From CAVTWD01 sp963738325 (GTDB lineage Bacteria; Actinomycetota; Acidimicrobiia; Acidimicrobiales; Ilumatobacteraceae): a stretch of DNA of 64,000 nucleotides. Within the stretch, counting starts at the first letter, position 1; every line of letters begins with the position of its first letter. Made by a program: the position numbers and the translations under genes. The DNA lies in NCBI GenBank assembly GCA_963738325.1, contig CAVTWD010000002.1, positions 1 through 64,000 on the forward strand. Direction: 5' to 3'. Positions 16,836-24,947 of the stretch are shown here, piece after piece. The notes under the pieces are model-generated. The model was given only the letters and a program-made list of their open reading frames with translations. It searched no databases and was not told the origin of the DNA.

Positions 16836-17987
16836 ATGGCGAGGTACCGATCGTTCGGAAGCGTCCGCCAGCTGCCCTCCGGTCGCTGGCAAGTTCGCTA
16901 CCGGGAGCCCGCGACGAACCGCTTGGTGCCCGCGGCCACCACCTTCGCGACCAAGCGAGAGGCGACGAATTGGCTCGCTGCCGCGGAAACGGACATGGTC
17001 CGCGGTGCCTGGGTGGACCCGCGTGCGGGCAGGGTCGACTTCACGACCTTTGCCACCGCCTGGCTCCGCGACCATCCGAATCTCCGAGCTCGCACCCGCG
17101 AGAACTACGCCGGGAACCTCCGCAACCACATCCTGCCGGTGATCGGAGCTCTCCCGCTCAACCAGCTCTCACCCAACGTCATCCGACGGTGGCACGCCGA
17201 GCTTTCCCGAGGTGGCCAGCTCTCACCATCCACTGTCGCGAAGTGCTACAGGCTGGTTCACGCGATTCTTGAGACCGCGGTTGCCGACGAGCTCATCGTC
17301 AAGAACCCCTGCCTTGTCAGAGGAGCCGCTCAGGATCGCAGCGCTGAGCGGCCCATCGCCACGCTGACCGAGGTTCTGAGCCTTGCCGAGGCCGTGCCCC
17401 CTCGATACCGCGCGCTGATCCTCACCGCAACGTTCACGGGTCTGCGATTCGGCGAACTCCTGGCGCTACGACGTGAAGACATCGACTTGCTCCGTCGGAC
17501 CGTCAACGTCGAGCAGCAGCTCTACGAACTGTCGGACGGGACACAACATCTCGGTCCCCCGAAGACGACTGCTGGGCGTCGCCTGGTCGCGCTGCCGCCG
17601 CCGCTCGTCCCAGAGCTCGAGCACCATCTCGACACCTGGACCGGACCTAACCGCGGAGCGCTCGTGTTCACCTCGCCCGAAGGTGGGCCGATACGCCGTG
17701 GCAACTTCCGCTCACGTGTCTGGTGTCCCGCCGCGCGCCACGCAGGCCTCGAGCGACTCCGCTTCCATGATCTCCGCCATACCGGCAACACACTGGCCGC
17801 AGCGACAGGTGCGAGCACGCGTGAGCTGATGGCGCGCATGGGGCACGCGTCACCGAGAGCCGCTCTCATCTACCAGCACGCCACGAGCGAGCGCGACCAC
17901 GTGATCGCGGCCGCGCTCGGCGACATGCTCGCCAGCGCGGCACCGGCCCCGTCCGCGCCTGTGCACCGGATCCGCAAGTCCCGCTGA
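16836..17987 (+). CDS. tyrosine recombinase (phage/element integrase)
   Basis: The predicted protein has 383 residues. The N-terminal arm-binding region (SFGSVRQLPSGRWQVRY) and SAM-like core-binding domain (FATAWLRDHP...) are followed by the catalytic domain. Its residues are Arg204 (TGLRFGELLAL), Lys243 (PPKTTAGRR), His311 and Arg314 (FHDLRHTG), His337 (MGHAS) and nucleophile Tyr346 (YQHAT), all present. The gene ends about 180 bases from the 3' end of tRNA-Gly, the classical attachment position. The element it integrates would lie to the left, including the excisionase. Confidence 0.95.
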   Translation: MARYRSFGSVRQLPSGRWQVRYREPATNRLVPAATTFATKREATNWLAAAETDMVRGAWVDPRAGRVDFTTFATAWLRDHPNLRARTRENYAGNLRNHILPVIGALPLNQLSPNVIRRWHAELSRGGQLSPSTVAKCYRLVHAILETAVADELIVKNPCLVRGAAQDRSAERPIATLTEVLSLAEAVPPRYRALILTATFTGLRFGELLALRREDIDLLRRTVNVEQQLYELSDGTQHLGPPKTTAGRRLVALPPPLVPELEHHLDTWTGPNRGALVFTSPEGGPIRRGNFRSRVWCPAARHAGLERLRFHDLRHTGNTLAAATGASTRELMARMGHASPRAALIYQHATSERDHVIAAALGDMLASAAPAPSAPVHRIRKSR

Positions 17988-18124
17988 CGGCTGACAGCGT
18001 CCACTGTCTCGTGGGGGCGGCGGACGGCTCGCGCGTCCACGTTCGCGACCCTGATCGACAGCAAGCCGAATCGAAAGTGGCACGAAAGTGGCACGCCAGC
18101 GGTCGTGCCAGCCGATCTCGCGAC

Positions 18125-18150
18125 AGGAGGCCCTTCGAAAAGGGCCTCCT
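18125..18150. terminator. perfect inverted repeat, likely bidirectional terminator
   Basis: AGGAGGCCCTT and AAGGGCCTCCT form an 11-bp perfect stem around a CGAA loop. It lies 15 bases beyond the 3' end of the minus-strand tRNA-Gly and 137 bases after the integrase stop, so it can serve both. No U-tract follows on either strand, as is common for actinomycete hairpins. Confidence 0.7.
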
Positions 18151-18165
18151 AGCAGGTACTTCGCT

Positions 18166-18241
18166 TGGAGCGGACGACGGGATTCGAACCCACGACCCTC
18201 ACCTTGGCAAGGTGATGCTCTACCAGCTGAGCCACGTCCGC
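18166..18241 (-). tRNA. tRNA-Gly (GCC anticodon)
   Basis: Read on the minus strand the acceptor stem GCGGACG pairs with CGTCCGC. The D arm contains GGCTCAGCTGGTAGAGC and the anticodon arm is CACC-TTGCCAA-GGTG with anticodon GCC. The T arm holds GTGGGTTCGAATCCC. There is a T discriminator and an encoded CCA (18166-18168). The length is 73 bases plus CCA. The 3' half probably serves as the attachment site for the adjacent integrase. I could not see a second copy of this 3' end elsewhere in the window. Confidence 0.96.
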
Positions 18242-18299
18242 GTGAGGCGATCCAGGATAGCGCAGGCCGCGCCCGCCGCTAAAGGCCCCCGGACACCGG

Positions 18300-19207
18300 C
18301 TACGTGGCCTCGGCGATGGCGGAGCCGACCCGCTGGTGCGCGACGATCCCGGCCAGCGCGGCCAGTACCAGCGCCGCGCCAAGGATCTGGGTGGCGTTGA
18401 GAGCCTCATCGAACACGAGCCACGCCCCGATGGCGGATACCACCGGGTTGCCCAGGCTCATGAGCGACGACACGGTCACGTCGACGTAGCGCTGCGCCCA
18501 GTTCATGAGGCCGTGCCCGAGGGTGCCGGGAAGCAGCACCAACAGCACGAGCCACAGCCAGTCCGTCCCCCCGATGGCGTGCAAGTCTCCCGAGCCGAGC
18601 AGGGCGATCGGCGTCACGAAGATGGCCGCGCACAGGATCATCCCTGACAGGAGGGCCGCCGCCGGGACGCCTACTGATCGACGATGTTTGATCACCAGGA
18701 AGTAGGCCGTGAAGGTCACCAGGTTGACCACCGCGAACAGGTCGCCGACGAGCGACGCGCCACCCGTGTGACCCGCGCCGAGCACGACCATGGTGATGCC
18801 CACGAGACTCAGCGCACCCAGCCAGAGCTCTCGGCGCCCAACCCGTTCGCCGAAGAGTCGGCCCGCGACGAGCAGCACGAGCAAGGGCTGCAGCGCCGGG
18901 ATCAGGCTGGCGTTGGCCACCGACGTCTTCTGGTAGGAGACGAAGCCCGCCATGATCGACACCGAGAAGAGCAGGCCGGGCAAGGCTGACACCCGCAGGA
19001 CGCGAAGCGTCAACCGGGATCCGGACGCCAGGGCGATGAGAAAGGTGATCGGCACTGCGAGCCAGAGCCGGTAGAACGCGATGGTCAGCGCGCGCTCGCG
19101 GAGATGGCCCGCACGAACAGCGGGCCGAGGCCCCACGCCGTGACCGCCGTCGCGACGGCGAAGTAGGGCAGGTCTCGGTGGCCCTCGAGGCTGATCTCAG
19201 CCTGCAC
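18300..19207 (-). CDS. EamA/DMT-family transporter, one frameshift
   Basis: The conceptual start is the GTG at 19207, overlapping the end of the upstream small gene. The first helix (YFAVATAVTAWGLGPLFVRA) is in one frame and the remaining nine in another; one base is wrong near 19095. Later helices include AFYRLWLAVPITFLIAL, VANASLIPALQPLLVLLVAG, WLGALSLVGITMVVLG and VSSLMSLGNPVVSAIGAWLV, giving two EamA repeats of five helices. The family exports amino acids or other metabolites; the substrate is unknown. It is convergent with the tRNA/integrase region. Confidence 0.85.
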
Positions 19208-19433
19208 GGCCAGCCTCGGGCGGGCGGAGGTCGACCCGCAGCACGAGGACGCCGTCGTCGAGGGACCATTCGGCATCGCCGATGATGGCGAAGTCCATGA
19301 AGTCGATCTTCGCCTGCTCGATGAAGTGCTGCCGTTCGGCCCCAGCCACGGGCGGGAGCGGCCGGTTCTTCACCGCGGCCGCCCGTTCCCGGAAGCGGGT
19401 GATCAGCGCGTCCACATCGAGCGTGTCACCCAT
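19197..19433 (-). CDS. small conserved-looking protein of unknown function
   Basis: The predicted protein has 78 residues and no membrane segment or Cys. It has a helical N-terminus (DVDALITRFRERAAAVK), then RQHFIEQAKIDFMDFAIIGD and a strand pair (WSLDDGVLVLRVDLRPP). The ATG follows a TACCCT -10-like element by seven bases, which suggests a leaderless transcript. It overlaps the EamA gene by 11 bases, so the two probably form an operon. I do not recognise the family. Confidence 0.6.
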   Translation of the reverse strand: MGDTLDVDALITRFRERAAAVKNRPLPPVAGAERQHFIEQAKIDFMDFAIIGDAEWSLDDGVLVLRVDLRPPEAGRAG

Positions 19434-19472
19434 GGTGACCAGGGTAGGGCGTCGGGGGATGGCCTGTTCGGG

Positions 19473-20687
19473 TCATCCCGGGTCGGGAGAATCGTCGCCC
19501 CGGGGGCGTCGCGCGACCACGGTGACGACCGGGTCCCCGGGGCCCGAGGTCGCGCCCGCGGTCTCGGCGGCGTCGTCGGCGCTCGCACCGTTGGCCAGCA
19601 CGCCCTCCGGAACCATGAAGATCGGCGCGTCCTCGTCGGCATGGACAGCCGACGCAAGGTCCGGGGCGTCAACGACACCGGCGGCGTCAACGGCACCCGC
19701 AGCCTCCCCGGCACCCGCCGCGTCCCCGACACCCGCGGCGTCCCCGGCACCCGCCGCGTCCCCGACACCCGCGGCGTCAACGACACCCGCGGCGTCAACG
19801 ACACCCGCGGCGTCAACGACACCGGCGGCGTCAACGACAACGGCGGCGTCGGCCTCCGCGTCGGCGGCCTCCGGGGAGGCGGGCGGCTCCGTCGTGGACG
19901 CGCGCGCCGCCACAACCGCCGCCTCCGGCCCTGCCGACTCGACGTGCACGTCGTCGGCGAGGCCAGCGAGCAGAGTTCCCTCCGGTGGGGACGCCGGAAC
20001 GGCGGCAACGACTGGGGCCGCCTCGAGTGGGGCCGCCGCGACCACCGGGGCCGGCACCGGACGCACGGTGTTCGACGCCACCGCCGCTCCCACCTTCACC
20101 GGTGAAGGCGCGCCGGCGCGGACGAGCACCTCCTCGGGGACGGGCCCGCGCTTCGCGTGGTAGTCGGCGAGGACCTGCGCGCGACGAGGCGGCGCCGACC
20201 TCCACCACTTGCGGGTGCTCATCACATCCAGACCTTCGAGCGATCGCGGAACGGGACGGGTCGCTCGCCAGTACCAGAAGGTGAGGACAGCCACGAGGAG
20301 GCCGAGACCGGCCAGGCCGGCGATGATCTCGTTGACGATGCGAGTGGCTTTCGCGTCGTTGATCGTGGCGACCGTGGTCGGAGGCGCCGTCACCGGAGTC
20401 AGCGTGGTGCTCTGCGTCGGCAGCGGAACCGTCGTGAACACGGGCGCGAACGTCGTCACGAGCACGACCGTCGTCTCCGTCGTGCGCCGGCGGCTCGAGT
20501 TGCTGGAACGCCGCGAGCGCCGGACCGTGGTGTTGGTCGACTTGGCCGCCGGGACCGCCGCGTTCTCGAAGGCAACCCGCGACTCGGGCTTCGCCTCATC
20601 GACGGCGCCCAGCGCGGGCGCGGCGGAGAGCAGCCCCCCGGCCACCAAGGCCGCGAGCGCGACGGCGAGTCGGGGGCACAAGCGCAT
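19473..20687 (-). CDS. membrane-anchored protein with Asp-Ala-Ala-Gly repeats
   Basis: A signal peptide (RLAVALAALVAGGLLSAAPALG, from the ATG at 20687) is followed by a Ser/Arg and Thr-rich external segment, then one membrane helix (IIAGLAGLGLLVAVLTFWYW). The cytoplasmic part starts with RKWWRSAPPRRAQVLADYHA and runs into a disordered Ala/Pro/Val region. About ten tandem copies of DAAG(V/A) occur between 19671 and 19853. No family is recognised. The topology suggests an envelope scaffold or cell-surface anchoring protein. ATGs nine and fourteen codons upstream are alternative starts. Confidence 0.6.
   Translation of the reverse strand: MRLCPRLAVALAALVAGGLLSAAPALGAVDEAKPESRVAFENAAVPAAKSTNTTVRRSRRSSNSSRRRTTETTVVLVTTFAPVFTTVPLPTQSTTLTPVTAPPTTVATINDAKATRIVNEIIAGLAGLGLLVAVLTFWYWRATRPVPRSLEGLDVMSTRKWWRSAPPRRAQVLADYHAKRGPVPEEVLVRAGAPSPVKVGAAVASNTVRPVPAPVVAAAPLEAAPVVAAVPASPPEGTLLAGLADDVHVESAGPEAAVVAARASTTEPPASPEAADAEADAAVVVDAAGVVDAAGVVDAAGVVDAAGVGDAAGAGDAAGVGDAAGAGEAAGAVDAAGVVDAPDLASAVHADEDAPIFMVPEGVLANGASADDAAETAGATSGPGDPVVTVVARRPRGDDSPDPG
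19671..19853. repeat. tandem 18-bp coding repeats
   Basis: The degenerate unit, on the plus strand close to GGCGTCAACGACACCCGC, is repeated about ten times within the membrane-protein gene; on the minus strand it encodes six-residue VVDAAG-type units. Units at the right are nearly identical while those at the left have diverged, which indicates recent expansion from one side. All six frames stay largely open, producing long spurious frames on the plus strand. Confidence 0.8.
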
Positions 20688-20806
20688 GACGATCCAGTTT
20701 CGCATGGACGGGCACGTCGTTACAGCCACGACGGGCGCGCGGCCGAACCCACCGGATACGTCGCCGGCCCAAGGCGCTGAGCAGGTCGTACGGCCTCAGC
20801 GGCCAG

Positions 20807-21587
20807 TCATCGCTGGTGGACGGGGCAGGAGAAGGTGGTGCGGCCACCCACCGTGCGGCGCTCCAGCGGGGAGCCGTCGCGTGGGCAGAGGCCACCCCGG
20901 GTCCGCGACGCCTGGAGGTCCCCGAGGTGGGATCCGCCCCGATCATTGAGCGCGCCAAGCGTTCGCCGCACAGCCCGGTGGAGGCGGCGCAGCTCGGCAG
21001 GGTCGAGGCTCCCAGCGGCGCGGCCCGGGTCGAGCGCCGCCCGCCACAACACCTCGTCTACGAGCAGATTGCCGAGGCCGGCGATCCGCGTCTGGTCGAG
21101 CAGCCGCGCCTTGAGCGGTGCGTGGCTGGAGGCGACCGCTCGTCGCAACTGCGCTTCGGTGACAGACGAGCGCGTCAGGACCGAGTGCGTCCTCGTCGGG
21201 GTCGAGCTCGACACCGCCAAGCCGGCGGGGGTCGTTGACGCGCAGCCAGCCGCCTCCCCCGAGGGCGAACGCGACCCGGTCCCATCGACGCTCCTCGCGC
21301 GCCGAGCCGTACTCCAGCGGGCCCATGGCGGGCAGGCCGTCGACGTCGAGGCGGCCCGTCATCCCGAAGCGGAGTCCGACGACCGGCCCACCGGTGTCGA
21401 GGAGCAGGAGCTTGCCCCGACGGCGCACGGCCAGCACGGCGGCGCCGACGACCGCAGTCGACAGGCCATCGGCGGTGAGCCCGCGCTTCAGGTACCAGGC
21501 GTCCGGCGCGTCCACCGCGTCGATCTTGCGTCCGAGCACGGCTTGGGCTCGCCGTCGGTAACGCTCGATTTCGAGGATCTCGGGCAC
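20807..21587 (-). CDS. Fpg/Nei-family DNA glycosylase, one frameshift
   Basis: The GTG at 21587 gives VPEILEIE. After Met removal Pro2-Glu3 are the catalytic residues of the Fpg/Nei family. LRFGMTGRL and WDRVAFAL belong to the N-terminal beta sandwich. After a one-base change near 21190 the H2TH region (LLDQTRIAGLGNLLVDEVLW, with its NxxxDE) and a C-terminal zinc-finger-like tail (LCPRDGSPL ... TFSCPVHQ) follow. The tail is a variant of the usual four-Cys finger. The enzyme removes oxidised bases and nicks the abasic site. It is close to the actinomycete Fpg-like group rather than canonical MutM. Confidence 0.82.
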
Positions 21588-21624
21588 CCGGCCAGTGTGG
21601 CGTGCCTTCGTCCGCCATGCTTGC

Positions 21625-22002
21625 GTGGTGGCCAACCTGTTTTGGCTCATCGCGATGCTGGCCTTGCTCGTGGCCCTCGTCTGGTTGTCCCGGCGCATCG
21701 AGCCCCACCGATCGTCGAAGGATGGGCGGTCGTTCACCTGCCGGGTGCGGGAGGTCTACGCGCAGGGGACCGGCCCCTGGAGCCAGGCCAACGCAGTCGT
21801 GCGGGATCGGCGGGTGGTGTTGCAGCGCCGGGGGATCTTCCGCCCGAGGATGGTCGACAAGCCGCGCGCCGTCGTGGGGCGCTCGGAGGCCTCGGGTCGC
21901 TTCGCCATCTTCCTGCTCGACGGTCCGGTGCCGCTGGCGCTGCGGGTCCCGAGCAAGTCGCCGGCGGCGAGGACGCTCGCCGAGCTCGTGGCCGTGACGT
22001 GA
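21625..22002 (+). CDS. small single-pass membrane protein, DUF2550-like layout
   Basis: The predicted protein has 125 residues. The GTG at 21625 (or 21628) starts a hydrophobic helix (NLFWLIAMLALLVALVWL). It is followed by basic residues and a strand-rich domain (FTCRVREVY, GPWSQANAVVRDRRVVLQRR) that resembles the arrangement of DUF2550 proteins of actinomycetes. That assignment is by layout only. The gene is divergent from the glycosylase with about 37 bases between starts. Its stop codon forms part of the first unit of the downstream repeat array. Confidence 0.55.
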   Translation: MVANLFWLIAMLALLVALVWLSRRIEPHRSSKDGRSFTCRVREVYAQGTGPWSQANAVVRDRRVVLQRRGIFRPRMVDKPRAVVGRSEASGRFAIFLLDGPVPLALRVPSKSPAARTLAELVAVT

Positions 22003-22196
22003 GTCGCCAGCGCTGAGTGGCCCGTCGCGAGTCGCCAGTGCTGAGTGGCCCGTCGCGAGTCGCCAGTCCTGAGTGGCCCGTCGCGAGTCGCCAGTCCTGA
22101 GTCGCCCGTCGCCGAGTCGCCCGTCGCCGAGTCGCCCCTGCGAGTCGCCCATCGCCGCTCGCCAGTCCTCAGTCGCCTAGCGCGAACCGTCAGTCC
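22001..22196. repeat. 28-bp tandem repeat array seeded at a stop codon
   Basis: The unit is GAGTCGCCAGTCCTGAGTGG plus CCCGTCGC, repeated about four times with few changes, then decaying into shorter CCGTCGCCGAGTCG units. The array begins at the last codons of the membrane-protein gene and ends at the stop of the minus-strand nitrile hydratase accessory gene. There are no spacers, so it is not CRISPR. Confidence 0.8.
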
Positions 22197-22492
22197 GGCA
22201 CGGCGGCCGCCCGCGCTTCGAGCTCGACCGACGACACGACCGCGTCGTCGATCAACAGCTCGACGAGGGCGGCCGTCCACGCCTCGTAGTACGGGGTCTC
22301 GGGCGGGCGGTTGGCGATGGCGGCGATCAGGCGCGGGCGGAACTCGGCCCACGGCCGCCCGGTCGAGGCCAGATATGCAGCCGTCAACCCGAAGGCGCGG
22401 CTCTCCCAGGGCGCCTCGAACACGAGCTCACCGTTGCGCCTCGGCAGGTCTGTCGGCGCATCCCCCAAACGGTCGTCGCCGGGTGCGGTCAC
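22190..22492 (-). CDS. nitrile hydratase accessory protein
   Basis: The predicted protein has 100 residues and resembles the N-terminal part of the nitrile hydratase beta subunit: NGELVFEAPWESRAFGLTAAYL, then RPRLIAAI and ETPYYEAWTAALVELLI. Small beta-like proteins of this kind act as metallochaperones or activators that insert cobalt into the alpha subunit. The ATG overlaps the alpha stop as ATGA, making a three-gene translationally coupled operon (beta, alpha, accessory). This order is usual for Co-type enzymes. Confidence 0.82.
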   Translation of the reverse strand: MTAPGDDRLGDAPTDLPRRNGELVFEAPWESRAFGLTAAYLASTGRPWAEFRPRLIAAIANRPPETPYYEAWTAALVELLIDDAVVSSVELEARAAAVPD

Positions 22493-23091
22493 CGCGCCGT
22501 GCCGATCATGTGGTCACGAGTGACCAGCGCGGCCAGCGCCTCCTCGTCCAGCCCCTCTGTGCCGGGCGGTCTGAGAGGCAGGACGAGGTAGCGGAGCTCG
22601 GCGCTCGAATCCCACACGCGCAGCTCGACGCGGTCGTCGAGGGTCGTGCCGAACTCGGCCAGCACCACCCGGGGCTCGCGGACCACGCGCGAGCGGTACG
22701 CGGGGCTCTTGTACCAGCCGGGCGGGAGGCCCAGCACCGGCCAGGGATAGCACGAGCACAAGGTGCAGACGACGACGTTGTGCACCGACGGCGTGTTCTC
22801 CAGCACGACCATGTTCTCGCCCTCCGCGCCGCCGAAACCGAGCTCGGCGATCGCGCGCGTCGCGTCGCGCAGCAGCCGCTCGCGATAGCCCGCGTCGACC
22901 CAGGCGCGCGCGACGACTTTCGCCCCGTTCAACGGGCCCACGTCGTGCTCGTACACGTCGATCACGGCGTCGACGGCGTCGGTGGTGATGAGGCCGCGCT
23001 CGACGAGCAGCGACTCGATGGCCATGACGCGGCGCTCCACCTCGGACGGTGGTGAAGGGTGATGGCCACCCTCGTGGCGGTGGCCGCTCAT
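22489..23091 (-). CDS. nthA: nitrile hydratase alpha subunit (cobalt type)
   Basis: The predicted protein has 200 residues from the ATG at 23091, which overlaps the beta stop as ATGA; the longer open frame upstream is shadow. The metal site is VCTLCSCYPWP with Cys109, Cys112 and Cys114. The Thr at position two of the motif marks the non-corrin cobalt type, whereas iron enzymes carry Ser. VEIESLL-like helix and RAWVDAGYRERLL are family features. The alpha2beta2 enzyme hydrates nitriles to amides in the cytoplasm. No amidase gene is seen nearby. Confidence 0.95.
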   Translation of the reverse strand: MSGHRHEGGHHPSPPSEVERRVMAIESLLVERGLITTDAVDAVIDVYEHDVGPLNGAKVVARAWVDAGYRERLLRDATRAIAELGFGGAEGENMVVLENTPSVHNVVVCTLCSCYPWPVLGLPPGWYKSPAYRSRVVREPRVVLAEFGTTLDDRVELRVWDSSAELRYLVLPLRPPGTEGLDEEALAALVTRDHMIGTAR

Positions 23092-23720
23092 TCGAGGTAC
23101 CCCTCCCAGAGGTCGATGTGCAGCCAGCCGCGCTCGGCGTCCGCCCCCCACAGGTCCTCCATGGCGAAGCGGACGGTGTAGAGCTGCTCGGGCTGTTCCG
23201 GGCCGTTCGGGCGAACCCATCCCCCGGCCACTCGCACCACCGTGCCCTCCACCCCGCGTACGTAACGAGGGCAACGATGGTGGACGGCCGGGGCCATCCT
23301 GCGCACCCGCACGCGCTCACCCACCGCGAACCGAGCGGGCGCCCGCGCGGGCGGCTCCTCGTTCGGCCGCTGGAGCGCGGCAGCGATGAAGGCGGCGAAC
23401 GCGGCGTCGGTGGTCGGCGCGGTGGGCGACGAGAGCTCCATGCGCTCGTCGATCTCTTCCGTCGGGAGCGTGCCCGCTTCGACCAGACCCCGCTCGACTG
23501 ACGAGGCCCACCGCTCGTAGTAGCTCGCTCGGAGATAGTCGGCCGGTGCCATGGCCTCGATCCCGGGCCGGATGGAGCCGTGCCGCAGGTGTTTGGCGCC
23601 AGTGAGGATCATGAGGGCGAACATGCGCCCTTCCCAGGCCTCGTGGAACACGGGCTCGGCGGGCTCGATGTCGATAGGGCCGAACCCGTGCAGGCCACCG
23701 AGGTCGTGCACGCCGTCCAC
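23088..23720 (-). CDS. nthB: nitrile hydratase beta subunit
   Basis: The predicted protein has 210 residues. The start MDGVHDLGGLHGFGPI is the family hallmark; FHEAWEGRMFALMILTG and YLRASYYERWASSVERGLV follow. The C-terminal SH3-like barrel (FAVGERVRVRRM, YVRGVEGTVVRVAGG, LYTVRFAMEDLWG) is complete. It forms the active site with the alpha subunit. It is the first gene of the operon and lies nine bases downstream of the PLP-enzyme gene stop. Confidence 0.95.
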   Translation of the reverse strand: MDGVHDLGGLHGFGPIDIEPAEPVFHEAWEGRMFALMILTGAKHLRHGSIRPGIEAMAPADYLRASYYERWASSVERGLVEAGTLPTEEIDERMELSSPTAPTTDAAFAAFIAAALQRPNEEPPARAPARFAVGERVRVRRMAPAVHHRCPRYVRGVEGTVVRVAGGWVRPNGPEQPEQLYTVRFAMEDLWGADAERGWLHIDLWEGYLE

Positions 23721-23729
23721 GGCCGGAGG

Positions 23730-24923
23730 CTACGCCTCGAGGGCGCGGCCGAAGTCGGCGAGCAGGTCGTCGGAATGCTCGAGGCCCACCGAGATGCGCA
23801 CGAGGCCGGGGCCGATCCCGGCCGCGGCCAGCTCCTCCGGCGTGAGGCCCGCATGAGTCGAGTTGGCCGGGCTGTTCACGAGCGTCTCGGGGCCTCCGAG
23901 TGACGATGCCATCTGGGCCAGGCGCACGTCTTCGACGAACCGACGCCCCGCGTCGAGCCCCCCGGACAGGTCGACCGCGATCACCGCGCCGCCCAGAGCC
24001 ATCTGGCGCTTCGCGAGGTCGTGCTGCGGGTGCGACGCCAGCCCCGGATAGCGCACCGAGGCGACGGCGGGGTGCTGCTCCAACCACTCGGCAAGGCGCA
24101 TGGCGGTCGCGCTCTGCCGCTCGATGCGCACAGGCAAAGTTCGGATCCCCCGCAACGCGTTCACGGCGTCGAAGGGCGAGGCGCAGGCGCCGTGCAGCAC
24201 CGAGTAGCCCCAGATGGAATCGACCAACTCGGCGGAGCCGGCCACGACACCGAGGGTCGCATCGTTGTGTCCGGCGATGCCCTTCGTGGCCGAGTGCAGC
24301 ACGAGGTCGACGCCGTGGCTCAGCGGCTGCTGGATGATCGGCGTGGCGAAGGTCGAGTCGACGAGCGTGAACGGACCGCTGATCGCACCGAGCTCGGCCA
24401 GGTCGGTGAGCGCGAGCTGCGGGTTGGCCGGGCTCTCGGCCACCACCAGCACGGTACGTCCGGGCCGCACGGCGGCCGCGAACGCGCCGGGCGTCGTGGC
24501 GTCGACGAAGCTCACCTCGATGCCGAAGCGCGCGCACACGCCTTGGAGGAACAGCTGCGTGCCCGAGTAGAGGTGGCGCTGGGAGACGACGTGGTCGCCC
24601 GGTGAGCAGAGCGAGAAGACGACGCTGGCCAGTGCTCCCATGCCAGAGGCGAAGGCGAGCGCCGCCTCGGCGCCTTCGAGCGCGGCGACGGCGTCCTCGA
24701 AGGCCTTCACGGAGGGATTCGAGTAGCGGCTGTAGAAGTGCTCCGCGTGGGCCACTGTCGACATGCGCCGCGCCTCGGCCAGCGTCGGCGTGACGAAGGC
24801 CGAAGAGCCCCACAGCACTGGCGCGAGGGCGGTGGCGTTGTCGGCGCGCCCGGCGCGGATCGCCACGCTGTCTTGGTGCAACCCGGACAGGTTGTCGTCG
24901 GCGTTCACGTTGCTGTCCTTCAC
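23730..24923 (-). CDS. Cys/Met-metabolism PLP-dependent enzyme (sulfhydrylase / gamma-synthase / gamma-lyase)
   Basis: The predicted protein has 397 residues from a GTG preceded by AAAGGA. The fold-type I motif is complete: YSRYSNPSVKAFEDAVAALE, SGMGALASV, VVAESPANPQL, VDSTFATP and the Schiff-base lysine K214 in HSATKGIAGHND; the SxxNSxxxHAG region is close to the end. Cystathionine gamma-synthase, O-acylhomoserine sulfhydrylase and methionine gamma-lyase cannot be separated by eye. Position 24 bases after metX under a SAM riboswitch favours O-acetylhomoserine sulfhydrylase or cystathionine gamma-synthase, that is, methionine synthesis. Confidence 0.88.
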   Translation of the reverse strand: MKDSNVNADDNLSGLHQDSVAIRAGRADNATALAPVLWGSSAFVTPTLAEARRMSTVAHAEHFYSRYSNPSVKAFEDAVAALEGAEAALAFASGMGALASVVFSLCSPGDHVVSQRHLYSGTQLFLQGVCARFGIEVSFVDATTPGAFAAAVRPGRTVLVVAESPANPQLALTDLAELGAISGPFTLVDSTFATPIIQQPLSHGVDLVLHSATKGIAGHNDATLGVVAGSAELVDSIWGYSVLHGACASPFDAVNALRGIRTLPVRIERQSATAMRLAEWLEQHPAVASVRYPGLASHPQHDLAKRQMALGGAVIAVDLSGGLDAGRRFVEDVRLAQMASSLGGPETLVNSPANSTHAGLTPEELAAAGIGPGLVRISVGLEHSDDLLADFGRALEA

Positions 24924-24947
24924 GCGTCGTCCTTTGCGCGTCGTCTT

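Noticed and set aside
19282..20163. Long open plus-strand frames with Thr/Pro/Ala repeats
   Set aside because: They are antisense images of the minus-strand repeat protein; there is no signal peptide, domain or RBS on the plus strand.
22001..22196. Possible CRISPR array because of regular 28-bp repeats
   Set aside because: Units follow one another directly without unique spacers, and no cas gene is present.
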